Source: Chloroflexota bacterium
GTDB taxonomy: Bacteria; Chloroflexota; Dehalococcoidia; SHYB01
Length of the DNA stretch: 64,000 bases
NCBI GenBank assembly: GCA_016875535.1
Contig: VGPF01000003.1
Location: 58,196-122,195, forward strand
Reading direction: 5' to 3'
Positions 42,575-52,900 of this stretch are shown here, in pieces. The notes beneath the pieces were generated by a model. That model was not told where the DNA came from. It worked only from the letters and a program-made list of their open reading frames with translations, and did not search any database. The translations under genes were made by a program, and so were the position numbers. Position 1 is the stretch's first letter. Every line of letters starts with the position of its first letter.

Positions 42575-43915
42575 ATGCACTCCGAAAAGGAAGCAAAGCG
42601 CCTCGTCGAAGCCGTCCTCCGCCTCTCCAAGGCCGAGCAGACGGAAGTCACCATCTCCAGCACGGACGCCGCCCTCACGCGCTTTGCCAACAATGAGATC
42701 CACCAGAATGTCTCCGAGCGCGATGTGGCAGTCACCGTCCGCGCGGGCATCGGCAAGCGCTACGGCATCGCCGGCACCAACGATCTGAGCGAAGCCGGCC
42801 TGGAATCGGCCGTCCACCAGGCCCTGGAGACGGCCAAGGCCCTGCCGGAGACGGAGGGCTGGTTGCCTCTGCCGCAGCCGGGCGAAGTGGCCCGCCTGAA
42901 CGCCCATGCCATCACCACCCTCGAGTTCGGCCCCATGCAACGCGCGGCGGGCGTCCGGCTCATCTGCCAGAAGGCCCGCGAGCACGGCCTCTCGGCGGCG
43001 GGCGCCTTCCGCGTGGACAACCTCGGCCTCACCATCGCCAACTCCCACGGCCTCTTCGCCCATCGTGTCACCACCACCGCCGAGCTGCTCGCCGTCGTCT
43101 CCGGCAGCGATAGCTCGGGCCATTCCGGCCGCCTTGCCGTGAACGTTGACGAGATTGACCCGGAGGCGGTGGCCGATGAGGCCATCGGCAAGGCTGTGCA
43201 AGGGCGCAACCCCCGGCGCATCGAGCCTGGCGACTACGAGGTGGTCCTTGAGCACTACGCCGTCAGCGATATCCTGGACTTCCTGGGCTTCGTCACCTTC
43301 GGCGCACTGAACGTCCAGGAGGGGCGCAGCGCCATGAGCGGGCGCATCGGCGAGCGCATCATGGGCAGCAACGTCTCCATCGCCGATGACCCTCTCAACC
43401 CTTCGGGCGTCGTCCGCGCGTTCGATTACGAAGGCGTCGGGGCCCGCCGCGTCGGCATCATCGAGCGCGGCATCGCCGCGTCGCCCGTCTATGACCGGCG
43501 CACCGCCCTGAAAGAGGAGCGCGAGTCTACGGGCCACGGCCTGCCGCAGGTCTACTCCACCTTCGGCCCCATGCCCACCAACCTCTTCATGGAGCCCGGC
43601 GATGCCTCCCATGCCGACCTCATCGGCTCCGTCAAGCGCGGCATCCTCGTCACCCGCTTCTGGTATACCCGGGTCGTCCATCCGCTCACGGTGCATATGA
43701 CCGGCATGACCCGCGACGGCGCCTTCCTTATCGAGAACGGCGAGATCGCCGCCCCGGTGAAGAACCTCCGCTTCACCCAGAGTTACATCGAGGCGCTGAA
43801 CCAGGTCGCCAAGATCGGCAGGGAGCGGCGGCTTGTCAAAGAGATGCTTTCCTTCAACATGGTGCCTGCGCTCAAGGTGAACGGCTGGCACTTCACCGGC
43901 GTGACGGAGTATTAG
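42575..43915 (+). CDS. TldD/PmbA family protein, PmbA (TldE)-type
   Basis: Protein of 446 residues: N-terminal EVTISSTDAALTRFANNEIHQN, a middle PTTRT-type segment and a C-terminal domain ending in FSFNMV-like. The zinc-binding HExxxH of TldD is absent, replaced by SGRIGERIMGS, so it resembles PmbA/TldE, the non-catalytic partner of TldD. TldD/TldE heterodimers degrade unfolded peptides and cleave leader peptides. No tldD is seen in the window. ATG 42575 is preferred over the upstream TTG at 42560. Confidence 0.85.
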   Translation: MHSEKEAKRLVEAVLRLSKAEQTEVTISSTDAALTRFANNEIHQNVSERDVAVTVRAGIGKRYGIAGTNDLSEAGLESAVHQALETAKALPETEGWLPLPQPGEVARLNAHAITTLEFGPMQRAAGVRLICQKAREHGLSAAGAFRVDNLGLTIANSHGLFAHRVTTTAELLAVVSGSDSSGHSGRLAVNVDEIDPEAVADEAIGKAVQGRNPRRIEPGDYEVVLEHYAVSDILDFLGFVTFGALNVQEGRSAMSGRIGERIMGSNVSIADDPLNPSGVVRAFDYEGVGARRVGIIERGIAASPVYDRRTALKEERESTGHGLPQVYSTFGPMPTNLFMEPGDASHADLIGSVKRGILVTRFWYTRVVHPLTVHMTGMTRDGAFLIENGEIAAPVKNLRFTQSYIEALNQVAKIGRERRLVKEMLSFNMVPALKVNGWHFTGVTEY

Positions 43916-43920
43916 GGCTT

Positions 43921-44766
43921 ATGGGATGCTTCGGGTGGCGGCTCGGTTCTACCGATACTCTCGTTTTCCTGATTTTCACTTTGGTTGCGTGTACCGCTTC
44001 AAAGCCCTCTGAACCTGGGCCGGATGCAAGTGTTGTTCGACCTCCTCCCAATATTCCGGCTCCAAAAGACCTAAATGACCTCGTTATCCAAGCAGAGAGA
44101 AAGCTCATTAATCTGGGCCGGGTCACGATTGAGACTTTTACAGACGGAGTATTAAAAGCAACAAACGAACCTCCTGCAAGGATAAGAGTTGAAGGAGAGA
44201 CGACACTAGACTACGGTCGGCCTGCGATCTCAACAACAGTTGCGTCCTCGAAGATGGTGATAGAGTCCGCTGCATTACCAAGAGGAAGATTCGAGTATGA
44301 AGCCAAAGTGATTGGCGGCAAAAGTGCAGTGAGAGGGCCGGGAAAAGACTGGGAGGAAGTCCCCTCGGCTAAGGACTTCGGCATTGATGTGATCCCGTTT
44401 GTCGAGCGTTTCCGGTTCGAGAGTAGCCTCAGCAAAGGCGTAATGAGCGCAAGCTATGTTGGAGCTGAGAGAATAGATGGGCGCGATGTTCATCAAGTTG
44501 CGATACACACTGATCGTGAGCAGCTTACCGCAGAGACGTTTGCTTTTATTGCTGACTTAGCTAAGAGCATGGGAGTTGCTCCGGAGGGTCCACTACTGCC
44601 GAATGGTTCGGCATTTGAATTTGAAGAGATATCAGTGAATCTCTGGATAACTGCAGAGGACCCAGTCATACTGCAAACAAAGCAGAAGATTATCGCTAGC
44701 ATTACAATCGAGCATGTACGAGTTCGAATGGACGTGCTAACCCTCCAAACCTACAGGCGTGCATAA
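43921..44766 (+). CDS. Putative lipoprotein, unknown function
   Basis: Protein of 281 residues. A hydrophobic N-terminal segment ends in LVAC, a lipobox, so it is probably a lipid-anchored extracellular protein. The remaining sequence is strand-rich with a pattern reminiscent of LppX/LolA-like folds (repeated amphipathic strands such as KMVIESAALPRGRFEYEAKVIGG), but this is only a suggestion. The gene is more AT-rich than its neighbours and follows the PmbA-like gene by five bases; codon use suggests different ancestry. Confidence 0.72.
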   Translation: MGCFGWRLGSTDTLVFLIFTLVACTASKPSEPGPDASVVRPPPNIPAPKDLNDLVIQAERKLINLGRVTIETFTDGVLKATNEPPARIRVEGETTLDYGRPAISTTVASSKMVIESAALPRGRFEYEAKVIGGKSAVRGPGKDWEEVPSAKDFGIDVIPFVERFRFESSLSKGVMSASYVGAERIDGRDVHQVAIHTDREQLTAETFAFIADLAKSMGVAPEGPLLPNGSAFEFEEISVNLWITAEDPVILQTKQKIIASITIEHVRVRMDVLTLQTYRRA

Positions 44767-44769
44767 ATT

Positions 44770-45573
44770 ATGGACAAACTTCTTCCCAACCGTACCGCAG
44801 TCGTCACCGGCGCGGGCCGGGGCATCGGCCAGGGCATCGCCCTGGTGCTCGCCCGCGAGGGGGCGGATGTCGCCATCGGCGATATTGACCTCGGGAACGC
44901 GGAGGCCACGGCCAAGCAGGTCCGCGATATGGGGCGCAAGGCCATCGCCGTACAGAGCGACGTCGGCACGCGGGATGGCGCAGACATGCTTATCGCGGAG
45001 GCGCTCAAGGCCTTCAGGGAAATCGATATTCTCGTCAACAATGCCGGTGTCGTCGGTGCAAAAGGCTGGCAGCAGCGCCCCGTCCCCAACGACGACGACT
45101 GGAACGAAGTCATTCGCGTCAATCTCATGTCCCGTGTCTACGTCTCCGACGCCGTCATGCCGCACATGAAGGAGCGCCGCTCCGGGCGCATCATCAACAT
45201 CGCTTCCATCGGCGGCCTGCAGGGCGGCGCCATCATTCCCCACTACGCCGCCACCAAAGCCGCCGACATCAGCTATACCCAATCTCTCGCCGCCATCATG
45301 GCTCCCTACAACGTCACCGTGAACGCCATCTTGCCCGGCCTCACCTTTACCACCATGCTTCGCGGCATCTACGAACAGCGCACATTGCTGAATCGAGACC
45401 AGGCGGAAATGACGCCTGAAGAGATTCTCAAGCTCTCCGAGTCCCGCACGCCCCTGGGCCGCCAGCAGACGCCTGATGACATCGGCAACGCTATCGCTTT
45501 CCTCTGCTCGGACTACGCCAAGAACGTTACCGCCCTGGGCCTGGACGTGGATGCAGGCATGCGGATGCATTAG
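44770..45573 (+). CDS. Short-chain dehydrogenase/reductase
   Basis: Protein of 267 residues, classical SDR. The NAD(P)-binding TGAGRGIGQGIA, the NNAG motif, catalytic Ser in INIASIGG and YAATK are intact. It oxidises or reduces a hydroxyl or carbonyl group; substrate unknown. It begins three bases after the lipoprotein gene, but composition returns to high GC, so the two may simply adjoin. Length normal. Confidence 0.92.
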   Translation: MDKLLPNRTAVVTGAGRGIGQGIALVLAREGADVAIGDIDLGNAEATAKQVRDMGRKAIAVQSDVGTRDGADMLIAEALKAFREIDILVNNAGVVGAKGWQQRPVPNDDDWNEVIRVNLMSRVYVSDAVMPHMKERRSGRIINIASIGGLQGGAIIPHYAATKAADISYTQSLAAIMAPYNVTVNAILPGLTFTTMLRGIYEQRTLLNRDQAEMTPEEILKLSESRTPLGRQQTPDDIGNAIAFLCSDYAKNVTALGLDVDAGMRMH

Positions 45574-45669
45574 GCGCTGCCCACAGGGCGTTGTCAGACG
45601 GGTCTCTGCCTCCTTGCCCCTCGGATCTTGTCCTTCTATGGAATCTGTGGATGATTCTGTCTTTTTGCA

Positions 45670-45698
45670 TTGCCTTTTCCCCTTTAGACTGCTAGCAT
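45670..45698 (+). promoter_or_regulatory. Promoter of the acyl-CoA dehydrogenase gene
   Basis: TTGCCT (45670-45675), 17-base spacer ending TGC, TAGCAT (45693-45698). It is the same TGC-extended -10 form seen elsewhere in the window. Confidence 0.6.
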
Positions 45699-45754
45699 TG
45701 TCTGTCGTCCGAAGCATCGTTCCGCATCGCCCCGTGCCCTGAAGGAGGCCCCTC

Positions 45755-46915
45755 GTGCCGCAGACCGCCATGACCGAAGAGCAGAAGCAGATCATCACGA
45801 TGATCCGCGACCTCGTGAAGAAGGACATCGAGCCTGTCTCCAGCCGCATGGAGCAGCAGGACATCTACCCTGAGGAGATCGTCAAGAAGCTGAAGGAGCT
45901 GGGCCTCTTCGGCATCCTCATCTCGGAAGAGTACGGCGGCATGGGGCTCAACGTCTCCACCTACGCCATGATCATCGAGGAGATCTCCAAGGGCTGGATG
46001 AGCATCTCCGGCATCATCAACTCCCACCTCATCATGGCCTACATCGTCCAGAGCTTCGGCACGCCCGATCAGAAGCGCGCCTGGCTCCCCAAGATGGCCC
46101 GGGGCGAGAAGCGCGGCGGCGTGGGCCTCACGGAGCCGAACACCGGCAGCGACGTGGCCGCCATCGAGACCTATGCCGTCAAGCACGGCAGCCAGTACGT
46201 CATCAACGGGACCAAGATGATGATCACCAACGGCGAGCACGGCAACACCTTCGCCGTTCTGGTGAAGACGGACCGCCAGGTCCAGCCAGCCCATCGCGGC
46301 ATCAGCTGCTTCATCCTGGAGAAGGGTCCCGGCTTCAAATCGGGACGCCACCTGGATAAGCTCGGCTACCGGGGCGTGGACACCTCCGAGCTCATCTTCG
46401 AAGACCACAAGGTCCCCGCCGATGCCATCGTCGGCCTCAAAGAGGGGCAGGGCTTCAAGCAGATGATGGTGGCGATGGAGGTGGGCCGCATCAACGTCGG
46501 CTCCCGCGCCGTCGGCGTCGCCACCGCCGCCTTCGAAAAGGCCATCGCCTACGCCCAGCAGCGCAAGACCTTCGGCGTCCCCATCGCCGAGCATCAGGCC
46601 ATCCAGCTCAAGCTGGCCGATATGTACACCAACATCCAGGCGGCGCGGCTCTTGGTCCAGCAAGCCGCCCAAAAGAAGGACCGCGGCGAGCGCACCGACC
46701 TCGAAGCCGGCATGGCCAAGCTCTTCGCCAGCGAGGTCTGCGCCAACGTCGCCCTCGAGGCGATGCGCATCCACGGCGGCTACGGCTACTTCAAGGAGTA
46801 CGTGGTGGAGCGCTACTACCGCGATGCGCCGCTCATGATCATCGGCGAGGGCACCAGCGAGATCCAGAAGCTCGTCATCGCCCGCAACCTGATTTCCATG
46901 TACGGCGGCAAGTAG
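45755..46915 (+). CDS. Acyl-CoA dehydrogenase
   Basis: Protein of 386 residues. Family marks: GLFGILISEEYGGMGL, GGVGLTEPNTGSDV, VINGTKMMITNGEHG, and the C-terminal GEGTSEIQKLVIARNLI with the catalytic-base Glu (about E365). It oxidises a fatty acyl-CoA to the 2-enoyl-CoA with FAD and passes electrons to ETF. AAGGAGG six bases before the GTG at 45755 sets the start; ATG 45770 is the alternative. Chain-length preference cannot be read. A large terminator follows. Confidence 0.94.
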   Translation: MPQTAMTEEQKQIITMIRDLVKKDIEPVSSRMEQQDIYPEEIVKKLKELGLFGILISEEYGGMGLNVSTYAMIIEEISKGWMSISGIINSHLIMAYIVQSFGTPDQKRAWLPKMARGEKRGGVGLTEPNTGSDVAAIETYAVKHGSQYVINGTKMMITNGEHGNTFAVLVKTDRQVQPAHRGISCFILEKGPGFKSGRHLDKLGYRGVDTSELIFEDHKVPADAIVGLKEGQGFKQMMVAMEVGRINVGSRAVGVATAAFEKAIAYAQQRKTFGVPIAEHQAIQLKLADMYTNIQAARLLVQQAAQKKDRGERTDLEAGMAKLFASEVCANVALEAMRIHGGYGYFKEYVVERYYRDAPLMIIGEGTSEIQKLVIARNLISMYGGK

Positions 46916-46934
46916 CGCCATCCTGCGCTGCAGA

Positions 46935-46968
46935 AAAAGAGGCCCGCCGGATCCGGCGGGCCTCTTTT
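46935..46968. terminator. Bidirectional terminator
   Basis: A perfect 34-base palindrome (17 bp each side, centred on GGATCC), A-rich on one side and T-rich on the other, between the convergent acyl-CoA dehydrogenase and isomerase genes. It can terminate transcription in both directions. Confidence 0.9.
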
Positions 46969-46993
46969 GTTATCCATCGCTCGTCGCCGTCTG

Positions 46994-47794
46994 TCACGTG
47001 CGGGCAGGCCCGCGCCCTTCATGGCGAGCGACCCACGCCAGCGAGCGCCGTATCGTCTCCTCATAGCCCAGGCGCTCCACCTCCGGCCCCAGGATCTCGA
47101 TGTCGTAATAGCCGCCGTAGCCTGCGCGGTCGAAGGCCGTGATGATGCGCTCGATCGGCACGATGCCGTCCCCAAGAGCCGTGCGCGAAGCGTCGTGCGT
47201 CCTGGGCGCCACGTCGCAGATCTGCACCAGGCCGATGCGCCCCGCGCGCCTGGCGATATTCTCGTAGAGGCCCCGGTCGATCCACATATTGCTCATCTCG
47301 AAGCAGATCTTCAGCCAGGGGGAATTGACCCTATCGGCCAGGTCCAGCGCGTCATGAAGGGTCTGGATATGGCCCAGGCGGACGTGGAAGGGGTTGACCG
47401 GCTCCAGCACAAAGGGGACTTTGCTCTCCTCCGCCATCGGGAGGAGCCGGCCCAGGATGTCGGAGAACCGCGATTCCGCCTCTTCGTACGTGAGCTGGGT
47501 CGGTGTGCCCGCCATCAGGAGTATCGTCTCCGCCTTCATCTCCGCCGCCAGCGCTATCGTTCGCTTCGCCGTTTCAAGCTCTCTGGCCCACTTGCCGGGG
47601 TCGCTCAACGTGAAATAGCCCGTTGCCAGATAGCAGACCACCTTCATGCCGCTATCCCGCAGGAGCTTCAGTCCGCGCTCGACCCCAAAGGCCTCCAGCT
47701 TCCGCCTATTCGCCGCGATCGCCGGGATGCCGAGGCTCTTGTAATAGGCGATGTCCTTATCGAAGGGCCACTCCCGTGACGTCACCATGTCCAT
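46994..47794 (-). CDS. Xylose-isomerase-like TIM barrel protein (paralogue A)
   Basis: Protein of 266 residues, sugar phosphate isomerase/epimerase (AP endonuclease 2) fold: KAETILLMAGTP, VPFVLEPVNPFHV, WLKICFEMSNMW and GYYDIEILGPEVERL. Metal-binding Glu and His positions look kept. It is homologous to the gene upstream (47815-48618) along its whole length. Upstream of its ATG lies ATG-CTT-CGC-TAA (47809-47798), matching MLRY of the paralogue with a stop instead of Tyr; the natural start therefore appears to be lost and translation restarts at 47794. Substrate unknown. Confidence 0.85.
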   Translation of the reverse strand: MDMVTSREWPFDKDIAYYKSLGIPAIAANRRKLEAFGVERGLKLLRDSGMKVVCYLATGYFTLSDPGKWARELETAKRTIALAAEMKAETILLMAGTPTQLTYEEAESRFSDILGRLLPMAEESKVPFVLEPVNPFHVRLGHIQTLHDALDLADRVNSPWLKICFEMSNMWIDRGLYENIARRAGRIGLVQICDVAPRTHDASRTALGDGIVPIERIITAFDRAGYGGYYDIEILGPEVERLGYEETIRRSLAWVARHEGRGPART

Positions 47795-47814
47795 GGATTA
47801 GCGAAGCATCGCGT

Positions 47815-48618
47815 TTACCTTCCTTCGCGCTTCTTCACCCATTCGAGGGCCCGCCGTATCGTCTCCTCATACCCCAGCCGCTCCACCTCCGGCCCCACGA
47901 TCTCGATATCGTAGTATCCCTGGTAGTGCGCCTGCTCAAAGGCGTCCACGATGCGCCCCACGGGGATGATGCCGTCGCCCATGGGCACGCGCGAGGGCGT
48001 GAAATAGGTCCCTGCCTTCACATCGTTGAGCTGCACCAGGCCGATGCGCTTCGTCCGCCTGGCGATATTCTCGTACAGCCGCCGCTCGATCCACATATTG
48101 CTCGTCTCGAAGCAGATGGTGAAGAGCGGCGAGTCCACCTCGTCCGCCAGGTCCAGCCCATCGTGCAGCGAGTGGATATACCCCAGGTCAACGCGCAGGG
48201 CGTTGTTCGGCTCCAGGCAGAGCGGCATCCTATGGCGCTCCGCCTCTTTCAAGAGCTCGCCCAGCAGGTGTTTGAATCGCGCCTCCGCCTCCTCGTAGCT
48301 CATCGCGCCGCATGGCCCGGCTTGCAGCAGGAGCCTTTCGGCGCCGATCTCGGTCGCCGTCCCGATCATGCGCTTCGCCGTCTCCAGTTGGGCGGGCCAC
48401 TTGGAAGCGTCGGTCAGCGTGAAAAAGCCCGCCGAAAGCAGGGCTGAAATCTTCATCCCGGCATCGCGCAGGAGCTGTTTCCCCTTGTCGGAGCCGTAGG
48501 CCTGCAGCTTGCGGTTCTGCACCGACACCGCTTGGACGCCAAGGCTCGCGAAGTGCCGGATGTCCTGTTCGAACGTCCAGTTGATGGTCGTGGCCTGGTC
48601 TAATGAGTAGCGCAGCAT
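47815..48618 (-). CDS. Xylose-isomerase-like TIM barrel protein (paralogue B)
   Basis: Protein of 267 residues starting MLRYSLDQATTINW. It shares the fold and most motifs with paralogue A (MPLCLEPNNALRV, FTICFETSNMW, GYYDIEIVGPEVERL), so the pair arose by tandem duplication. ATG 48618 is chosen; on the minus strand a TGC-TAAAGT box ends seven bases upstream, implying a leaderless mRNA. Its stop is five bases before the MLR-stop mini-ORF. A carbohydrate or inositol-type isomerase role is likely, but the substrate is not known. Confidence 0.87.
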   Translation of the reverse strand: MLRYSLDQATTINWTFEQDIRHFASLGVQAVSVQNRKLQAYGSDKGKQLLRDAGMKISALLSAGFFTLTDASKWPAQLETAKRMIGTATEIGAERLLLQAGPCGAMSYEEAEARFKHLLGELLKEAERHRMPLCLEPNNALRVDLGYIHSLHDGLDLADEVDSPLFTICFETSNMWIERRLYENIARRTKRIGLVQLNDVKAGTYFTPSRVPMGDGIIPVGRIVDAFEQAHYQGYYDIEIVGPEVERLGYEETIRRALEWVKKREGR

Positions 48619-48625
48619 GGCGCAC

Positions 48626-48634
48626 ACTTTAGCA
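48626..48634 (-). promoter_or_regulatory. Extended -10 upstream of paralogue B (leaderless)
   Basis: TGC-TAAAGT on the minus strand, seven bases before the ATG at 48618. The GTGCGCC that follows is identical to the one before the leaderless CoA-transferase at 56964. Confidence 0.5.
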
Positions 48635-48737
48635 GATGCACCTGCCGGCGACCTAGGGCCAAGAGGGGCTTCCGGTCACGTCCGCCCCCGATAAGTGGTA
48701 TGCTTACGCTTCATCCGTCGCCCTCCCAAGGAGCTTC

Positions 48738-49910
48738 ATGACCAATGCACAGCCGAAGCGCGTCGTCATCCTTGGCGCGGGCTTCGGCGGCCTCACGGTC
48801 GCGACGGAGTTGGACCACCTGGCCACCACGCGCAAGGTGCACATCACCCTCATTGATCGCAAGGCCGAGTTCCAGATGGGCTTCGCGCCTCAGTGGGTCC
48901 TGGCAGGGCGCAGGAAGGCCGAGGTTGGCAGGCGCTCCTACCAGATGATCGCGGCCCGCCGCACGAACTTCATGCAGGCCGAGGTGCTGGCCATAGACCC
49001 CGTCCTCAAGACGGTCAGCACCAAGTCCAGCCAGGTGGCCTATGACTTCCTCATCATCGCCCTCGGGGCCGAGATGGCCCCCGAGCTCCTCCCCGGCCTC
49101 CCCGGTCCCGCCCACGACCTGCACGATATGGCCTCCGTCGTCGAGTTCAAGGCGGCGCTGGAAAAACTCGAAAAGGGCACCGTCGCCATCGCCGTCTCAT
49201 CGCTCCCCTTCAAGTGCCCGCCTTCGCCCTATGAGTACGCCCTCATCGTGGACGAGCTTCTCCGGAAGCGCGGCCTCCGTCCCAAGGTGCGCGTCGTCCT
49301 CACTACGCCGGAGCCGCAGCCCATGCCCGTGGCGGGCAAGGCCGTGGGCGATGCCGTCAAGGCGATGCTCACCGCGCGCGGCATTGACTACCGGCCCAGC
49401 CATAAGCCGACGGCCTTCGACTCCAAGACCAAGCGCATCACTTACGAGAACGGCGCGCAGCTCGCCTGCGACCTCATCGGCGCGGTCTATCCGCAGCGCG
49501 CTCCCAAGATCGTCCGCGACGCGTCACTCACCGATGCCTCGGGCTTCATCCCCGCCGACCTCAATTCCTTCCAGACCTCCATCCCGGGCATTTTCGCCAT
49601 CGGCGATTGCGCCTCCTTCAAACTGCCCGATGGCCGTCCCCATCCGAAGGCCGGCACCTTCTCCGAGGCGCAGGCGCTGGTGCTGGCGAAGCAGATCGGC
49701 GCGCTGGCCCTGGGCGGCGGCGAGCTGGCGCGTTACACCGGCACGGGCGTCTGCTATGTGGATGCGGGCGGTGACGTTGCCGCGCCCGCCGAAGCGAATC
49801 TCCTCGCGCAGGGCGGCCCTCAGTTCGTTCTCAACCCGCCCACCAAGGAAGGCCTCCAGCGCAAGAAGCAGTTCGAAGCCGAACGGCTGAAGCGGTGGTT
49901 CGGCTCGTAA
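48738..49910 (+). CDS. SQR-like NAD(P)/FAD-dependent oxidoreductase
   Basis: Protein of 390 residues. FAD-binding GAGFGGLTVA near the N-terminus; later FAIGDCASFKLPDGRPHPKAG, which binds the flavin. The middle contains VSSLPFKCPPSPYEYA, whose Cys corresponds to a redox Cys of sulfide:quinone reductase-like proteins, but the second SQR Cys is not obvious. It is therefore a flavoprotein of the SQR/FCSD superfamily with uncertain substrate. AAGGAG precedes the ATG at good spacing. A TATGCT box lies at 48698-48703. Confidence 0.88.
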   Translation: MTNAQPKRVVILGAGFGGLTVATELDHLATTRKVHITLIDRKAEFQMGFAPQWVLAGRRKAEVGRRSYQMIAARRTNFMQAEVLAIDPVLKTVSTKSSQVAYDFLIIALGAEMAPELLPGLPGPAHDLHDMASVVEFKAALEKLEKGTVAIAVSSLPFKCPPSPYEYALIVDELLRKRGLRPKVRVVLTTPEPQPMPVAGKAVGDAVKAMLTARGIDYRPSHKPTAFDSKTKRITYENGAQLACDLIGAVYPQRAPKIVRDASLTDASGFIPADLNSFQTSIPGIFAIGDCASFKLPDGRPHPKAGTFSEAQALVLAKQIGALALGGGELARYTGTGVCYVDAGGDVAAPAEANLLAQGGPQFVLNPPTKEGLQRKKQFEAERLKRWFGS

Positions 49911-49917
49911 GCCGCCT

Positions 49918-52900
49918 CTATCCCCGCAGCGCCGCCAGGATGAGCGGCTTCTCCCGCTCCTCCACCTCTGCCAGGTAGGCCACGGCGCCCACCACCCGAG
50001 TCGCGATAGGCATGCCGTCCCGGAAGACGATGCGATTGCTTGCCAGCGCCGGGACCTTTTCGCCGGGCGTCGCGATACCTACCAGGTTCAGCGGGTCTGC
50101 GGCACTGATGCCGATGAACCGGCCCTCCGGCTGCCCCCGGCGAACCGCCCGGATGGCCTCGACGGCTTCGGGCAGGGCGTACTGCTCCCCGGTGAAGCTG
50201 TCCACGAAGCGCCCGCCTCGGATATCGCCCCGGGCCTCCATCCTGCGGTAGACCCGCAGGATATCGCGCCAGGGGGGCAGCCCCGTCTCGCGAAGGGCCA
50301 CGCGGAAGAAGACGATGCCGTAGCGGCGCAGGAGCTGCCGCGCCCAAAAGTCGGCGGCATGGCTGTGGTCGTGCTGGGCCTCTGTGCGCGTCCTGAAAAG
50401 CGACCAGCGTCCCGTTGCCGCAGGGAGGGCCGAGGGCTGCGCCACGCCAAACCACTTGGGCGGGTGACGCCTGGAAGCCTCGCTTCGCCCTGCTGAGATC
50501 AGCCCGCGAAGGCCGGCGAAGCCATCGCCGGTGATGAGGCCCGCGCCCACCAGCTCGCCCAGGGCGTTGCGCACCTCCGTGGGCAGACGGCGCGTGGCGT
50601 GGACAAGCTCCTGGAAGAAGCTCGCGCCGCGCTGCTCCAGGTGCGCGCGCAGCTCTTCGGCGAGGCCGCTCAGCTTCGCCTCGCCGTTGACGTGGGGCGC
50701 GATGGCGAGCCAGCTTGTCAGGTCTTGCCGCAGCATGATGGAGACGGGCGACGACTTGGTGGGGCCCGACTTGCGCGAGTCGCCGTTCGAGGGCGGGAAG
50801 AGCCGTCCCCAGGCCACCTGGCCGGAGAAACAGAGCTCATCGAGGAAGGTCCCGCTGTATTTCTCCATGCGCGCGGCGAAGATATCGCTCTCCCAGGCTC
50901 CGGCGGGGGCTTGGAAGCCCTGGAGCTCCTCCACCAGCTTCGCCAGGCCGCTTGCGCCTTGCAGTCGAGACTCGCGCGCCACGTGCTGCCAGGCGAAGAG
51001 GAAGCGCACGTACTGCGCCGCCGTCGCGGGTTCGATCTCCTTGCGGAGCTTGTCCAGGGTGTAGCGGTGGATGCGTGCCAGGAGTCTCCGGTCGCACCAT
51101 TCGCCTTCGCCTGCGCCGGGGCTCATGGGCCCTCGGATGGCGAAGCCTTCCGATTCCAGGGCCGTGAGGGCGAAGTCAATATCGCTCACCGGCACGCCAA
51201 GGGATGCCGCGAGGGCATGATTGAAGACCGGGCCAAGGCCCTCCAGGCGGCTCCGCGCGATCTCGCGCAGGGCCTCCTCCCGCTCCCACGTACGCGCGCG
51301 TTCACGCTGGGGAGCTTCGATAGGCGGCGAAGTTGCCACGCCGGGGAAGATGGCCTCGAACTGCGGCAGGCGCTCCGCCGCGATCCAGACCTTCGGCGCG
51401 GCGGCTCCACCGAGCTTCGCCGCGCGCTTCGCCCCGGCGAGCTGGTCCAGGAGGCTTTGCCACGGCTTCGCCTCCGCCTCCGTCAGATAGCCGAGGAGGG
51501 TAAGGGCGTCGTGCAGCTCGTCGGCAGTCTCCGCCTGGGGCCAGGCCTCTTCGCGCACGCGGGCGATGGCGGCGGGATCCAGGGCCGCCAGGTCCCGCGC
51601 GGAGGCCACGTCCAGGACGCGGCGCGTCTGCACGGCCATGGTGCGGCGCTCCTCCAACGGGGCATCGTCCAGGAAGGCGTAGGGCTTGGCGGTGATGATT
51701 TCATGGGCCATGGGCGAAGGCTCGGTGGTGTCCTTCGCCACCAGCGTGATCCGGCCGGACTCCACGTTGTGGAGGATGGCCAGCAGGCCTTCGATGTCCA
51801 TCGCCTCGTGCAGGCAATCGTCCACGGTCTGCTTCACGATGGGGTGGTCCGGTATCTCGATGTCGCCCGTGATATTTTCGGCGCAGGCTACTTGCTGCGG
51901 GAAGGCGGCGCCCAGGAGGTCGTCGGCCCGCATGCGTTGAAGGTTTGTCGGGACCTTCTTTCCCTTCTCCGAGCGGAGGACGGCCAGCGACCGCGTCACG
52001 TTCCACCGCCAGCGCGTCTGGAACATGGGCGCGGCGAGCAGAGCCTGGGTGAGGAGATACTCGGTGGAGTCCGACTTCAGATATTGGAAGACGTCCGCCA
52101 AGGGAAAGCTGTGCTGGGGCCCCAGGGAGAGGACGATATTGTCTTCCGTCGCCGCGGCCTGAAGCTCCTGATTGAAGGTGCGGCATAACTTCTTGCGGAG
52201 GGCCAGACCCCAGGCGCGATTGATGCGCCCGCCGAAGGGAGCGTGCAGGACCAACTGCATGCCGCCGCTGTCATCGAAGAAGCGCTCCAGGACCAACTGC
52301 TCCTGGGTGGGCACGACGCCGAGGGCGATCTTGGTCGCGGCGATATAGTCGGCGATCTGTTCCGCCGCCTCCCGGCTGATGCCGGTCTCCTGCATCAGCC
52401 AGGCCTTGGCCTTTTCCGGGTCGGCTATGCGCCGCTCCAGCTCGGCTCTGAGCCTGGAGACTTCGCCGGAGAGCTCCGCCGTCCGCGCAGGGGCTTCGCC
52501 AAGCCAAAAGGGGATCGTGGGCGGCTGGCCCTTGGCATCTTCCACGCGCACCTTCCCCGGCTCCACGCGAAGGATCTTCCAGGAGGAGATGCCGAGCTGG
52601 AAGATGTCTCCCGGCATGCTTTCGATGGCGAAATCTTCATTCAGCGTGCCGACCACCGCGCCCTGGGGCTCCAGCACCACGTCGTAATCGGCGTTCTCCG
52701 GGATTGCGCCGCCGGAGGTGACGGCGGCCAGGCGCGCCCCGCGACGGGCCGTGACGCGGCGGCCCACGCCATCGTAGTGGATGTGAGCGCTGCGCCGTCC
52801 GCGCCGGGTGGAGTAGCCCTCGGCCAGCATGCGCACGACGGCATCGAACTCCCGGCGCGGGAGACTGCGATAGGGGTAGGCCCCTGTGATGAGCCTGTAG

